Shown piece after piece: positions 17,150 to 26,873 of a stretch of DNA of 64,000 nt. The notes under the pieces were generated by a model. That model worked only from the letters and a program-made list of their open reading frames with translations, was not told the origin of the DNA and did not search any database. This DNA comes from Deltaproteobacteria bacterium (GTDB taxonomy: Bacteria > Myxococcota > UBA727 > VGSZ01), in NCBI GenBank assembly GCA_020850995.1, contig JADZDP010000035.1, positions 1 through 64,000 on the forward strand, given 5' to 3'. Every line of letters begins with the position of its first letter. Within the stretch, counting starts at the first letter, position 1. The position numbers were made by a program, and so were the translations under genes.

Positions 17150-17923
17150 ATGACGTACTTGCGCACTGGAATGTTGCTGGCCGTGGTCTCGGTGGCTCTC
17201 GCCCCTGCATGCGTGTTCATCAGCGGGGAAGGCGAAGGTGAGGGTGAAGGTGAAGGCGAGGGCGAAGGCGAGGGCGAGGGTGAAGGCGAGGGCGAAGGTG
17301 AAGGCGAGGGCGAAGGTGAAGGCGAAGGTGAAGGTGAGGGCGAGGGCGAGGGTGAGGGTGAGCCAGGGAACGCGTGCGCCGCGCCGGCGCTCACCGTGCG
17401 CGGCACGCACGCCGCCACTGGCGCGGTCGCGGTGCAAGCAGCGGCGAACGTCGTGTACGTCGTCGGCGAGGACCGCTCCGACGTGGAGCTTCGCTCGGAC
17501 CAGCCCGCCACCTTGAGCGAGGCCGCGGGCGTCGTGCGCGTCGAAGGCAGCGGCGTGCTGGTGGTGCGCATGCCTGCAGGCGACGACCTCGACCTGAACG
17601 GCGGCACTGCCGCGCTGTGCGTCGAGGGCGTGGCAGGCGCCACACAGATCGACAGCAGCACGGGCATGGTCACCGTGCACCTCGAGGTGCCGTGCGACAC
17701 GGTTACGGTCGACACCACGCTGGCCGGCATCGACGTGACCCTGCCGCCCGACCAGGGACGGGTGCAGCTCACCGCGCAGGGGTCGAGCGTCACCATCACC
17801 GACGTCGAGTTCACGGGCACGAACATCGCCGGCAACGCCGTGGGGACCCTCGGCACCGGCGCCGCCGGACAAGGCACCCTGACGCTCGACGCCGGCGGCG
17901 CCATCGACGTCAGCGCTCGCTGA
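17150..17923 (+). CDS. Lipoprotein with a Gly-Glu repeat linker
   Basis: A 257-residue lipoprotein: signal peptide with lipobox ending in Cys21 (LAPAC), then 23 tandem Gly-Glu dipeptides (about 26-71), then a beta-rich domain of about 185 residues with many short Thr/Val/Asp/Gly strands that looks like a repeat-built, adhesin- or auto-transporter-like fold (DUF4097-like is possible). Such (GE)n linkers after the lipobox are a hallmark of myxobacterial surface lipoproteins and probably act as acidic spacers away from the membrane. The ATG follows a strong GCAGGAGG site. The function of the C-terminal domain is not recognised. Confidence 0.75.
   Translation: MTYLRTGMLLAVVSVALAPACVFISGEGEGEGEGEGEGEGEGEGEGEGEGEGEGEGEGEGEGEGEGEGEGEPGNACAAPALTVRGTHAATGAVAVQAAANVVYVVGEDRSDVELRSDQPATLSEAAGVVRVEGSGVLVVRMPAGDDLDLNGGTAALCVEGVAGATQIDSSTGMVTVHLEVPCDTVTVDTTLAGIDVTLPPDQGRVQLTAQGSSVTITDVEFTGTNIAGNAVGTLGTGAAGQGTLTLDAGGAIDVSAR
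17225..17362 (+). repeat. Hexanucleotide tandem repeat coding for (Gly-Glu)23
   Basis: Twenty-three in-frame hexamers of the type GGN-GAR, mainly GGCGAA, GGCGAG, GGTGAA and GGTGAG. Synonymous third-position differences between units show that the amino-acid pattern is kept while the DNA varies. Length changes by slippage would alter the linker in steps of two residues without a frameshift. Confidence 0.95.
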
Positions 17924-19319
17924 GCATCCGCACGCGAGCACGGCGTAGCGCGCGCTCGAAGTCGTCGGCTTCGAGCGCGCGCGTGTCCGGCTCGAGCGCC
18001 GAGAGCTTGTCGTTGAGCGCCAGGCGTGCGCGCTCCCATAGCGGATCGAAGGGCCCGGCGCGCTCGACCACGAGGTGGAACAGGCGCTCGCCGGGCTGGA
18101 GCGCGCCGTACACGCCGGGGCGATACAGGGTGAAGTCCCAGGCGTAGGTGGCAGCACCGGCGCCGTCGTCGTCGCGCGCGATGGCCTCGAGGCCGGCGCG
18201 GATCTGCTCGTCGAGGCTCGGCACCTGCCAGTGGCCGGGCTCGGCGTCGCTGGCGTCGTCGAGGGTGGCGTGGCCGCGGCGCTCGTCGTCGAGGTCGTCG
18301 TCGCCGGCGGGCGCGTTGCCGCGCTCATCGAGCTCCCACGCGTCGTCGACGGCCTCGCCCTCGTGCGCACCGGCGGCTCCCACGGCCTGCCCGAGCTGCG
18401 TGCTGGTGCCGTCACCGCCTTCGCCCATGCGGCCGGCGGCGCTGCCCTGCCCCTCGCCGCGACCGACGCGCGCGTCGGGATCTCCCTTGCCCTCGGGCAG
18501 GCCGTGGGCGCTCGGATCGCTCTGCGCGAGCGCGCTCTCGGAGCGCGCGGCGCTGCTGGTCTGGCTCGCGGGGGCCTCGCGCGCGAAGGTAGCGAGGGCG
18601 GACTCGGGCAAGACGCCGCGGCGCACGAGCGCCTCGGCGGTGCGCAGGTCGAGCTGGCCGCTTTGCGGCAGCCCCTCGCTGCGCTGGGCCTTCTTGAGCG
18701 CGTCCTTGAGCTGATCGGCGCCCTTGCCCGCGCCGAAAAAACCCGCCGCACGCAGCGACGAGAGGAAGCCCTTGAGATCGATCTCCGGCGGCTTGTCTTT
18801 CGCCTCTGCCTTCTGCGCAGCCTCGACGTCGTGGACGGCCTTGGCGCCGTCGGGGACCGCGCCGCCGGTCTGGGGCAGCGCGCGCTTGTCGCCGAGGAAC
18901 TTGGGCAAGCCGAACAGGCGCTCCGGCAGCGCGGGCTCGCTCGGGTGCGCCACGCCGCCGGCGTCGCGTGCGCCGCCGGCCTCGCCCGCGTCCTTCGGCG
19001 GCACCAGCACGCCGGCGTCGAGCAGCGCGCCCAAGGTGTCTCGGTCGAGGCGCCCGTCGGCAGGCAGGCCCTGGCTTTGCTGGAAGAGCTTGAGCGCCTG
19101 GCCGAGCTGGCTCTCGGCGCTGCCGGTGGCGGGCACGGGGAAGCCGGCCGCGCGCAGTGACGCGAGCAGCTCCTGCACCAAGCGCCGCGCCTCTTGCGGC
19201 GTGCGCGCGGCGCCGAAGTCGACCAGCCGTTGGAGCGGCGACACCGCCTGCTCGCGCGCCGGGCGGACGCCGGCCTCGGGGGGCGGGGGCTTCGGTCCGT
19301 GCGGGCCGCGGATCGCCAT
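17910..19319 (-). CDS. Protein with two or three peptidoglycan-binding-like helical repeats
   Basis: A 469-residue protein without signal peptide. Residues about 35-110 and 175-250 carry repeats of the form SLRAAGFPVPATG...LKLFQQSQGLPADGRLDRDTLGALLDAGVL, the pattern of PG_binding_1 modules. A Ser/Ala/Gly/Asp-rich disordered stretch (about 255-375) follows, then a compact C-terminal domain of about 95 residues with WDFTLYRPGVYGALQPGERLFHLVV. Lack of an export signal means it may act in the cytoplasm or leave by another route. It converges on the Gly-Glu lipoprotein gene with a 14-base 3' overlap. Function unknown. Confidence 0.7.
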   Translation of the reverse strand: MAIRGPHGPKPPPPEAGVRPAREQAVSPLQRLVDFGAARTPQEARRLVQELLASLRAAGFPVPATGSAESQLGQALKLFQQSQGLPADGRLDRDTLGALLDAGVLVPPKDAGEAGGARDAGGVAHPSEPALPERLFGLPKFLGDKRALPQTGGAVPDGAKAVHDVEAAQKAEAKDKPPEIDLKGFLSSLRAAGFFGAGKGADQLKDALKKAQRSEGLPQSGQLDLRTAEALVRRGVLPESALATFAREAPASQTSSAARSESALAQSDPSAHGLPEGKGDPDARVGRGEGQGSAAGRMGEGGDGTSTQLGQAVGAAGAHEGEAVDDAWELDERGNAPAGDDDLDDERRGHATLDDASDAEPGHWQVPSLDEQIRAGLEAIARDDDGAGAATYAWDFTLYRPGVYGALQPGERLFHLVVERAGPFDPLWERARLALNDKLSALEPDTRALEADDFERALRRARVRMLSER

Positions 19320-19412
19320 CGACCGAACGCTACAGCACCGACGGGGTCTGGTGATCGCGGCCGGCCCTTGCCCGCGCGCGCGCGATGGCGAATGAGCGTC
19401 CGAGGAGGGGAC

Positions 19413-21659
19413 ATGCACGTCCTTCGCTTCGCCATCGCCGCCGCGCTCGTCACGCCGCTCGCCTGCGCCACCGCCGAGCCCGCGCCGCCGCCGCCGCCCG
19501 CGGCCGCGCCGGCGACCGCGGCCGCGCCACCGCCACCGGAGACCGCCATGAAGCTCGCGTACCCGAAGGCCAAGCAGCTCGACGTCGTCGACGAGCTGCA
19601 CGGCGTCAAGGTGCCCGATCCCTATCGCTGGCTCGAGGACCCCGACTCGGCGGAGACCGCGGCGTGGGTCAAGGCGCAAAACGAGGTCACCTTCGGCTGG
19701 CTCGAACGCGTGCCCGCGCGCGCCGCCATCAAGGCACGCCTGACGGAGCTGTGGGACTACGAGCGCTACAGCCCGCCGTCGATCGAGGGCAAGGGCAAGG
19801 ACCGGCGCACCTTCTTCTTCAAGAACGACGGCCTGCAGAACCAGAGCGTGCTCTACGTGGTCGACCCGTCTGCCAAGGGGCCCGCCGGCGCCGACGAGGG
19901 TGCGCGCGTGCTGCTCGATCCGAACGTGCTCTCGGCGGACGGCACCATCGCGCTCTCGGGCTCGGCTGTCTCTGACGACGGCAAGCTGATGGCGTACTCG
20001 CTGTCGAGCGGCGGCTCCGACTGGCAGGAGTGGCACGTCAAGGACGTGGCCACGGGCAAGGACCTGCCTGACGTCGTCAAGTGGTCGAAGTTCTCGCGCG
20101 CCGCCTGGACGCCCGACGGCAAGGGCTTCTTCTACGCGCGCTACCCGGAGCCCAAGGAAGGCGACGCCCTCGAGGAGGCCAACTACTTCCACAAGATCTA
20201 CTTCCACCGCCTGGGCGAGCCGCAGGACAAGGACCAGCTCGTCGTGGAGGACGCCCTGCACAAGACCTGGGGCTTCGATCCCTACGTCAGCGAGGACGGC
20301 AAGTTCCTCGTCGTCACGGTGTGGGACGGCACCGATCGCCGAAACCGGCTCTGGTTCAAGGAGCTCGGCAAGAAGAACGCGCCGCTCATCAAGCTGTTCG
20401 ATGACTTCGACGCGGCCTACGGCTTCCTCGGCAACCAGGGGAGCACCTTCTTCATCCAGACCGATCGCGACGCACCCCGCCAGCGCATCGTCTCCGTCGA
20501 CGTCAAGGGCCTGAAGCCCGGCGCCAAGCCCGCGCTCAAGGAGGTGATCGCGCAAGACGCCAAGGACAAGCTCGAGAGCGCCACCATGCTGGGCGGGGGC
20601 TTCTTGGTGCAGTGGCTGCGAAACGCGCACAACGTCGTCACCATCCACGACCTCAAGGGCGCCAAGCTGCGCGAGCTGCCCCTGCCCACCATCGGCACCA
20701 CCATGGGCTTCGCGGGCAAAAGCAAGGACAAGCAGAGCTACTACGCGTTCACCTCGTTCACCTACCCCACCGTCGTGTACCAGCTCGACCTCGAGAGCGG
20801 CGTGTCGACGCTGTGGCGCCAGCCCAAGGTCAAGTTCACCCCCGACGACTACCAGACCACGCAGGTGTTCTACTCATCGAAGGACGGCACCCAGATCCCG
20901 ATGTTCGTGGTGCACAAGAAGGGCCTCGCCTTCGACGGCGACAACCCGACCTACCTCTACGCCTATGGCGGCTTCAACATCTCGCTGACCCCGTCGTTCT
21001 CACCGGGGCTCATCGCCTGGCTCGAGCGCGGCGGCGTGTTCGCACAGCCGACCCTGCGCGGCGGCGGAGAGTTCGGCGAGGACTGGCATGCCGCGGGCAT
21101 GCTCGAGAAGAAGCAGAACGTGTTCGACGACTTCGCCGCCGCCGCCGACTGGCTGGTGGCCAACAAGGTGACCAGCACCCGCAAGCTCGGCATCGGCGGC
21201 GGCAGCAACGGCGGCCTCTTGGTGGGCGCGTCCATCACCCAGCACCCGGAGAAGTTCGGCGCCGCCGTGGCCATGGTGGGAGTGATGGACATGCTGCGCT
21301 TCCACAAGTTCACCATCGGCCACGCCTGGGTCAGCGAGTACGGCAGCGCCGACGACGCCAAGATGTTCCCCATCCTGCGCGGCTACTCGCCCCTGCACGC
21401 GTTGAAGTCGGGCACGACGTACCCGGCCACGCTCATCACCACCGCCGATCACGACGACCGCGTGGTGCCCGCGCACTCCTTCAAGTTCGCCGCCGCCATC
21501 CAAGAGGCGCACGCGGGCACCACGCCGGTGCTCATTCGCGTCGACGTCAAGGCCGGCCACGGCGCCGGCAAGCCCACCACCAAGGTGATCGAGGAGCTGG
21601 CGGATCGCTGGAGCTTCTTGTTGGCGGCGCTCGGCGAGGTAGAGCTATCCAAGAACTGA
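19413..21659 (+). CDS. Prolyl oligopeptidase (S9A) lipoprotein
   Basis: A 748-residue serine peptidase that cuts short peptides after proline. A lipobox (LVTPLAC) gives a lipid-anchored N-terminus and a Pro/Ala linker; the beta-propeller domain runs from about 50 to 470, preceded by the typical [13 protein letters not shown] motif. The alpha/beta-hydrolase domain has the nucleophile in GGGSNGGLL, the Asp in [11 protein letters not shown] and the His in AGHGAGKP, so the triad is complete. The ATG at 19413 has a GAGGAGGGG ribosome site. Single gene, divergent from the peptidoglycan-binding-like gene. Confidence 0.93.
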   Translation: MHVLRFAIAAALVTPLACATAEPAPPPPPAAAPATAAAPPPPETAMKLAYPKAKQLDVVDELHGVKVPDPYRWLEDPDSAETAAWVKAQNEVTFGWLERVPARAAIKARLTELWDYERYSPPSIEGKGKDRRTFFFKNDGLQNQSVLYVVDPSAKGPAGADEGARVLLDPNVLSADGTIALSGSAVSDDGKLMAYSLSSGGSDWQEWHVKDVATGKDLPDVVKWSKFSRAAWTPDGKGFFYARYPEPKEGDALEEANYFHKIYFHRLGEPQDKDQLVVEDALHKTWGFDPYVSEDGKFLVVTVWDGTDRRNRLWFKELGKKNAPLIKLFDDFDAAYGFLGNQGSTFFIQTDRDAPRQRIVSVDVKGLKPGAKPALKEVIAQDAKDKLESATMLGGGFLVQWLRNAHNVVTIHDLKGAKLRELPLPTIGTTMGFAGKSKDKQSYYAFTSFTYPTVVYQLDLESGVSTLWRQPKVKFTPDDYQTTQVFYSSKDGTQIPMFVVHKKGLAFDGDNPTYLYAYGGFNISLTPSFSPGLIAWLERGGVFAQPTLRGGGEFGEDWHAAGMLEKKQNVFDDFAAAADWLVANKVTSTRKLGIGGGSNGGLLVGASITQHPEKFGAAVAMVGVMDMLRFHKFTIGHAWVSEYGSADDAKMFPILRGYSPLHALKSGTTYPATLITTADHDDRVVPAHSFKFAAAIQEAHAGTTPVLIRVDVKAGHGAGKPTTKVIEELADRWSFLLAALGEVELSKN

Positions 21660-21705
21660 CGCCCGGGCGGGTCCTCGTCGTGAGCTACCGAGCACGCCGA
21701 TGCAA

Positions 21706-22371
21706 TCAGCGCGCCGGCAGCTTGGCGTCGGGTGGGCGGCAGTAGTCGGGCACCAACGCGTCGGTCTCGTCGGCCGCGCCCTCGGCTTGGCGTTGGCGCA
21801 GCACCTGCGCGAGCCCGAGCGCCGTGGGCCCGGGCCGCGCCACGCGGACGGTGGCGGCGGTGGCGTCGACATCGAGGCCGCTGCCGACGACGAAGGCGAG
21901 CCCCGCGGCGCGCGCGGTCGCGTCCGCCGGCGCCAGGGCAGCTGGCGGATCGACGGCGCGCACCACACCCGCGCGGCGCTCCACGAGCTGCGCGTAGACC
22001 TCGCCCCGCTTGGCGTCGATGAGCGCGAGCCCGGCTCCGTCGGGGAGCTCGGGCGTGGCCGCGAGCGCCAGCAGCGTGGACAACCCGATCAGCGGTCGCC
22101 CGCGCGCCAACGTGATGCCCTTGGCGGTGGCGATGCCGGTGCGCACGCCGATGAAGGAGCCCGGGCCGCGCCCGACACCCACGCCCTCGATGTCGTCGAG
22201 GGTGACGCCGGCGAGCAAGAGCGCGCGGTCGATGGCGTCGATGAGCCCCTCGGCGTGGCGCTTGGTCTCGGACAGCGTGTGCTCGCCGAGCACCGCGCCG
22301 TCATCGACCACGGCCACCACCGCGACCGGGGCGGCGGTGTCGAGCACGAGCCACGGGCGCTGGGCACTCAT
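21706..22371 (-). CDS. tsaB: tRNA threonylcarbamoyladenosine synthesis protein TsaB
   Basis: A 221-residue ASKHA-fold protein. LVLDTAAPVAVVAVVDDG and GVGVGRGPGSFIGVRTGIATAKG are the TsaB signatures. TsaB dimerises with TsaD in the complex that transfers threonylcarbamoyl to A37 of ANN-decoding tRNAs; it binds but does not turn over nucleotide. Its ATG overlaps the recN stop (ATGA), so the two are co-translated. The C-terminus carries the YCRPP region seen in many family members. Confidence 0.9.
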   Translation of the reverse strand: MSAQRPWLVLDTAAPVAVVAVVDDGAVLGEHTLSETKRHAEGLIDAIDRALLLAGVTLDDIEGVGVGRGPGSFIGVRTGIATAKGITLARGRPLIGLSTLLALAATPELPDGAGLALIDAKRGEVYAQLVERRAGVVRAVDPPAALAPADATARAAGLAFVVGSGLDVDATAATVRVARPGPTALGLAQVLRQRQAEGAADETDALVPDYCRPPDAKLPAR

Positions 22372-24137
22372 GCCGACTTCTTGGCGCGCGCGGCCTTCTT
22401 CCCGGGCGGCGCTGCCGCGGCCCCGCGCGCGAGCAGCTCGGCCGCGTGCTTGCGGGTGGCCGCGGTCAGCTCGCGCCCGCCGAGCATGCGCGAGAGCTCG
22501 TCGGTGCGCGCGCTGCTCCCCTCGAGCGCGCGCACGCGCGACACGGTGCGGCCGCCCTCGACGACCTTCTCCACCACCAGGTGCCGATCGGCGCGCGCCG
22601 CGATCTGCGGCAGGTGCGTGATGCACAGGACCTGGCGCCCATTGGCGATGGCGTGCAGGCGCTCGCCGATGGCGTCGCCGATGGCACCGCCCACACCGGC
22701 GTCGACCTCGTCGAAGATGCTGACCGGCACCGGATCGGCGAGCAGGAGCGCGCGCTTGAGCGCCAAGAGCACGCGCGACAATTCGCCCCCCGACGCCACC
22801 TTGGCCAGCGGCTCGAGGGCCTCGCCGGCGTTGGCGGTGAACAATACCGTGACGACGTCGGAGCCGCGGGCAGAGAGCCCCTGCCCGTCGCGTCGCGACA
22901 GCGCGGCGTCGGGCGCGGCGGGCGCGGGCTCGACCTTCACCTCGACGCGCGCGGCAGGCATGCCGAGGGCGGGCAGCTCGGCGCGAATGGCCTCGGCCAG
23001 CTTGCGCGCCGCCGCCTTGCGCTTGGCGCTCAGTTGGTCGGCGAGCGCCACCGCGTGATCGAGCGCGACGGCGAGCCGCCGCTCGAGCTCCTCGCTCTTC
23101 TCGGCAGCGCTCTCGAGCGTGATGGCCTCGGCCTCGAGCGCGTCGCCGGCCGCGAGCACGTGCGCGAGATCGCCGCCGTGCTTCTTCATCAGGCGCTTGA
23201 GCGCGTCGAGCCGATCCTCGACCTCGGCCAGGCGCTGGGGATCGGCCTCGACCTCCGCCGCCGCCCGCAGTGCGCGCGCCGCGTCGTCGACGAGGGCGCA
23301 GGCCTCGCCCAAGGTCTTGCACACCGGCAAGAGCGCGTCGTCGTCGTTGGCGGCGCGCTGCAGCGCGGCGAGCGCGCGCTGCAGTTGCGACAAGGCGTCG
23401 GCCTGACCGTCGCCCCCCTCGACCAGGAGCGCCTCGGCCTCGGCGCGCGAGGCGCGCAGCCGCTCCGCGTTGGCGAGGCGCCGCCGCTCGGCCTCGAGGC
23501 GCTCGTCTTCGCCGGGCTGCGGCCGCAGGCGCCCGATCTCGTCGAGCAGGAAGCGCACCATGTCGAGGCGCTGCTCCTTGTCGGCCAGGCGTCGACGCAG
23601 ATCGGCGAGCTCCGCGGCGAGCGCGGCGGCCGCTGCGTAGGCGGTGGCCATGCGCTCGACGAGGGCGTCGTGGCCAGCGAAGCCATCGAGCAAGGCGAGC
23701 TGGGCGACGGGACGCAAGAGCGCCTGCTGCGCGTGCTGCCCGGTGAAGTCGATGAGCGGCTCGGCCACCGCGCGCAGCTGGGCCACGGTGGCGAGCGCGC
23801 CGTTGACGAGCTGCTTGCCGCGCCCCTCCCGTGACACCACGCGGCGCACCACCAGCGCGCCGTCTTCCAGCGGCGGCAGGCCGGCCTGCGCGAGCAGGCG
23901 ATCGACCGCGCGCGCGTCGGCGCCCTCGAGCTGCACCAGCGCCTGCACGCTGCCCTCGGCGGCGCCGGCGCGCACCACGTCGGTGGAGGCGCGCGCGCCG
24001 AGCAAGAGCAGGAGCGCCTCTACCAGGATCGACTTGCCGGCGCCGGTCTCGCCGGTGAGCACGGTCAGGCCCGGGCCGAGCTCGACGTCGACGGCGTCGA
24101 TCAGGGCGATGTCGCGGACCGAGACGTGCACCAGCAT
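22368..24137 (-). CDS. recN: DNA repair protein RecN
   Basis: A 589-residue SMC-like ATPase for double-strand break repair. The N-terminal Walker A is GETGAGKSI at about 31-39, following the family start VSVRDIALIDAVDVELG. A coiled-coil centre (about 160-370) follows, then the signature motif ASGGELSRVLLALK and Walker B (VSIFDEVDAGVGG) with the D-loop region. A short Ala/Lys-rich tail ends the protein. GGAGGAAGGG lies just upstream of the ATG. It heads the recN-tsaB pair; no LexA-type box was identified in the 149 bases upstream. Confidence 0.94.
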   Translation of the reverse strand: MLVHVSVRDIALIDAVDVELGPGLTVLTGETGAGKSILVEALLLLLGARASTDVVRAGAAEGSVQALVQLEGADARAVDRLLAQAGLPPLEDGALVVRRVVSREGRGKQLVNGALATVAQLRAVAEPLIDFTGQHAQQALLRPVAQLALLDGFAGHDALVERMATAYAAAAALAAELADLRRRLADKEQRLDMVRFLLDEIGRLRPQPGEDERLEAERRRLANAERLRASRAEAEALLVEGGDGQADALSQLQRALAALQRAANDDDALLPVCKTLGEACALVDDAARALRAAAEVEADPQRLAEVEDRLDALKRLMKKHGGDLAHVLAAGDALEAEAITLESAAEKSEELERRLAVALDHAVALADQLSAKRKAAARKLAEAIRAELPALGMPAARVEVKVEPAPAAPDAALSRRDGQGLSARGSDVVTVLFTANAGEALEPLAKVASGGELSRVLLALKRALLLADPVPVSIFDEVDAGVGGAIGDAIGERLHAIANGRQVLCITHLPQIAARADRHLVVEKVVEGGRTVSRVRALEGSSARTDELSRMLGGRELTAATRKHAAELLARGAAAAPPGKKAARAKKSA

Positions 24138-24286
24138 GGCCAACCCTTCCTCCCGGGACTCCGCAGGAGCCGGGCGCTGTTTGCGTGCACGGATCTCCGG
24201 CAACCCGCGCGCGCTCGCAAGGGCCCGCCGCCGAATTCCGATCCCCGCGTGGGAGGCCGCGCGAGCCGGCCCCCACACCCCCGCCG

Positions 24287-25999
24287 TCAAAGCGCGGCGA
24301 ACGAGAAGGGGAACACCACCTGGGAGCGACCCTTCGAGGCGGGGAAGCGCCACAGCTCGATCTTGTCGAGGATGCAGCGCTCCACGGTGGGCGCCCCAAG
24401 CGTAGAGGTCTGCACGCGCGTGCCGGTCACCTCGCCCGTGGGGGCGATGGTCCACGCCACCTGGACGCGCCCGGCGATGGAGGGATCGTCGCGCAGCCCG
24501 CGCTCGTAACAGCCCTGGATCTGCCCCACGTTGGCGTTGATGACCTTGAGGATCTGCTCGCGTGACAAGCCCTGCTCTTCCGGCAGCTTCAGGTCTTTCA
24601 ACTGCCCGCGCTTGACCGTGCCGCCGATGGCGCGCGCCTCGCCTTGCGTCATGCTGCCGGCGCCCGCCGCGAGGCCCTTGGTGCCGGCCATCGTCGACAA
24701 GCCGCTGCCGCCGATGGTGGAGCCCGCGCCAGGGCCGCGCGCGATCTGCGCGCCGATGATGAGGCCCCCGGGGCGCCCCGGCAGCGGCGCGCGCATGTTC
24801 TCGCGGGCCGCGTCGACGGCGCGGTTGGTCTTGATGACCGGCAGCGTGGCGGCGATGTCGAGCACCGTCGTGGGCTTGGCTGCAGCCGCCTGCGCTGGCC
24901 TCTTGGGCGATGCCGCCCGCGGCGCCTTCGTCGGCGCCGGCTCCTCCGTGGGCATGGGCTCGTCGTGGCGCTCCACGGGACGCAACGGCTCCTTCATCTC
25001 GAGGATGACGTCGGGCCATTGGGTGATGTCGTCGTTGTCGAGGGGCACGGCGAGCTCCCGGTCGCGGTACTCGAGCAACCACAGCGTGGTGGCGAAGGCC
25101 CCGGAGAGCGCAAGGCCCGCCGAGGCGCACCACGCCTGCACGCGCTGCTCGGCCCGCGCCGCCAGGCGCTCGGCGGCGCTCGCCACCGTGCGCGGCCGCG
25201 CGGCGAAGCGCACCAACAACACCGCGTCGCCGGCGCGCACGGTGGCGGCGTCGCCGGGCTCGAGCGTCATGGTCAACGGCGTCGGCCCCGCGAGCACGTC
25301 GGTGAGCTCGCCGCCACGTCGACAGCGCGCCGCCGCACCAGGCGGGAGCAGCAGCTCACAGCCGCCGCGCGCGCGGCGCCGCACCAACGCGCGGCCGTCC
25401 AGGAGGAAGGCCGCGTCGCCGTCGAGGAGGGTGTGCTCGAGCACGCGCTCGCCGGCGCTCTGCAGCACCTCCACCAGCGGACCCTTCGTGCCCTCGGCGG
25501 GGCGCGCCAGCGCCTCCACCAGCGACCAGTCGGGCTCGTCGTCGTCGTCGGCCACCTCATCGTCGTCGACGAAGGCGGCGAACGGCAGGGTCGCGGCCGC
25601 GGCCACGTGCTCCTCGGGCACCGTGATTGGCAGGGGTGCTGTCGCCTCGGCCACCGTGACGGCGAGCGCCCCGTCAGCACCGCCGCCGAGCTCCACCGCG
25701 GGCGGCGTGGCGCGCGCGACCACCGGGCGACGCACCTTGACGGACACGTCGCCGAGCCACAGCTCGCTGGCGGCGCTCACGGTCACGGGCCCGGTCGCGA
25801 CCTCCCCGTCGACGCGCACGGCCGCCGCCATCGGCGTGGCGATGATGCGCTCGCCATCGAGCGTGAGCGCCACGCTGGCGCCGGCGCCGGCGATGGGCAC
25901 GTCGGCGTGCCCCTGACCGACCACGATGCGATCGCCGCACGCCATCTCGACGCTCTCGAGAGCGCCGTTCCTCATCACGAAGATCTGCAGCACGAACAT
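24287..25999 (-). CDS. FHA-like membrane protein with AgmX/PglI C-terminal domain
   Basis: A 570-residue protein. Residues 1-90 resemble an FHA-type fold (GDRIVVGQG, later GDVSVKV); an acidic linker and a second FHA-like stretch (about 190-270) follow. One transmembrane helix sits at about 295-315, then a Pro/Ala/Lys stalk and a Gly-rich region, and the last 95 residues form an AgmX/PglI module (ILKVINANVGQIQGCYERGL...RVQVAWTIAPTGEV...FPFSF), related to TonB C-termini. In Myxococcus, AgmX (GltJ) belongs to the gliding machinery, where such domains contact periplasmic partners. Follows a related gene by 42 bases. Confidence 0.8.
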   Translation of the reverse strand: MFVLQIFVMRNGALESVEMACGDRIVVGQGHADVPIAGAGASVALTLDGERIIATPMAAAVRVDGEVATGPVTVSAASELWLGDVSVKVRRPVVARATPPAVELGGGADGALAVTVAEATAPLPITVPEEHVAAAATLPFAAFVDDDEVADDDDEPDWSLVEALARPAEGTKGPLVEVLQSAGERVLEHTLLDGDAAFLLDGRALVRRRARGGCELLLPPGAAARCRRGGELTDVLAGPTPLTMTLEPGDAATVRAGDAVLLVRFAARPRTVASAAERLAARAEQRVQAWCASAGLALSGAFATTLWLLEYRDRELAVPLDNDDITQWPDVILEMKEPLRPVERHDEPMPTEEPAPTKAPRAASPKRPAQAAAAKPTTVLDIAATLPVIKTNRAVDAARENMRAPLPGRPGGLIIGAQIARGPGAGSTIGGSGLSTMAGTKGLAAGAGSMTQGEARAIGGTVKRGQLKDLKLPEEQGLSREQILKVINANVGQIQGCYERGLRDDPSIAGRVQVAWTIAPTGEVTGTRVQTSTLGAPTVERCILDKIELWRFPASKGRSQVVFPFSFAAL

Positions 26000-26041
26000 G
26001 ATGTCCTCCGTTGGTTGAGCGAGACCTGCGTTGGCCAGCGC

Positions 26042-26764
26042 TCACCGAGGAGGACCGCGGGCGCGCGCCCGTGGCAGCGCGCGCCCCCGTCGTTCGTCGT
26101 CGTCGTCGGATCCCTCGCCCCCGTCGGAGTCGGGGGCGCTGCGCCGGGGCACGCCGCGACGCAGCGGGCGCTGCGCGCGGGCCGCGCGCGGTCGCCGAGT
26201 GCGCGCCGCGCGACGACGGCGCTGTCGCAGGCGCGCCGCCAGCGCGCGCCGCTGCCTACGACGGGCGCTGCGCGTGTGGCTGCGCTCGAAGGCGCCCGCC
26301 ACGGGTGGGCCTGCGTTCGCGCGCTCGGCGTCATTGCCGCGCGCACCGACGCCGGAGAGTGACGCGAGGCATGCCACGATCACCAGGAGCACCACCGCGA
26401 TGCGCGAGGCCTCGGCGGGCAAGAGGCGACGCGGCGCGGGCGCGAAGCGCACCCAGAGCTCGCCGCCGTCCAGGGGCAGCGCCACGCGCTCGCCCTCGCG
26501 CACTATGCGTCCGTCGACGAGCGCGACCCCACCGCCGAGCCCCTGCACCGTGACGCCATCGAAGCGCGCGCTGCCGGTGGGCGGCAGCACCCGGTGCTCG
26601 AGCACGTGGGCGCCCCGGAGGCGCACGATCTCGAGGAAGGCGCCGCGGCTCTCGGCGCCCTCGACGAGCGCGCGCACGTCGAGCGCGTGGAAGCCCTCGC
26701 TGTCGTCGTGGTCATCGTCGTCGAAGGCGAACAGCAACCGCCCTCCCGCGCGCCCCGTGGCCAA
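26042..26764 (-). CDS. FHA-like membrane protein with Arg-rich tail
   Basis: A 240-residue protein: an FHA-like beta domain (about 25-110, with LVDGRIVREGERVAL and WVRFAPAP) similar to the start of the AgmX-like neighbour, one transmembrane helix (about 122-138), then about 85 residues dominated by Arg and Ala, with a short acidic patch. The tail could be a real positively charged segment or partly an artefact of high GC if the gene ends earlier through a sequencing frameshift. The start is a TTG at 26764 with no ATG in frame nearby. It lies 42 bases before the AgmX-like gene, so they form one unit. Confidence 0.55.
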   Translation of the reverse strand: MATGRAGGRLLFAFDDDDHDDSEGFHALDVRALVEGAESRGAFLEIVRLRGAHVLEHRVLPPTGSARFDGVTVQGLGGGVALVDGRIVREGERVALPLDGGELWVRFAPAPRRLLPAEASRIAVVLLVIVACLASLSGVGARGNDAERANAGPPVAGAFERSHTRSARRRQRRALAARLRQRRRRAARTRRPRAARAQRPLRRGVPRRSAPDSDGGEGSDDDDERRGRALPRARARGPPR

Positions 26765-26873
26765 GGCCGCATGCTAGCGGGTCCAGCCCGGATCTCGCGC
26801 GCTCGCACCAAGACGCACCTCCACCTCCCGCTCGGGGCTTTTCAGCGCGCGCTCGATCTCTCAGACAGTACGC

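Noticed and set aside
17225..17362. Regular short repeats as a CRISPR array
   Set aside because: Units are 6 bp, contiguous and in frame with a lipoprotein; no spacers or cas genes.
17910..20648. Long extension of the peptidoglycan-binding-like gene upstream to 20648
   Set aside because: The extra part is antisense to the prolyl oligopeptidase; the ATG at 19319 gives a protein-like sequence.
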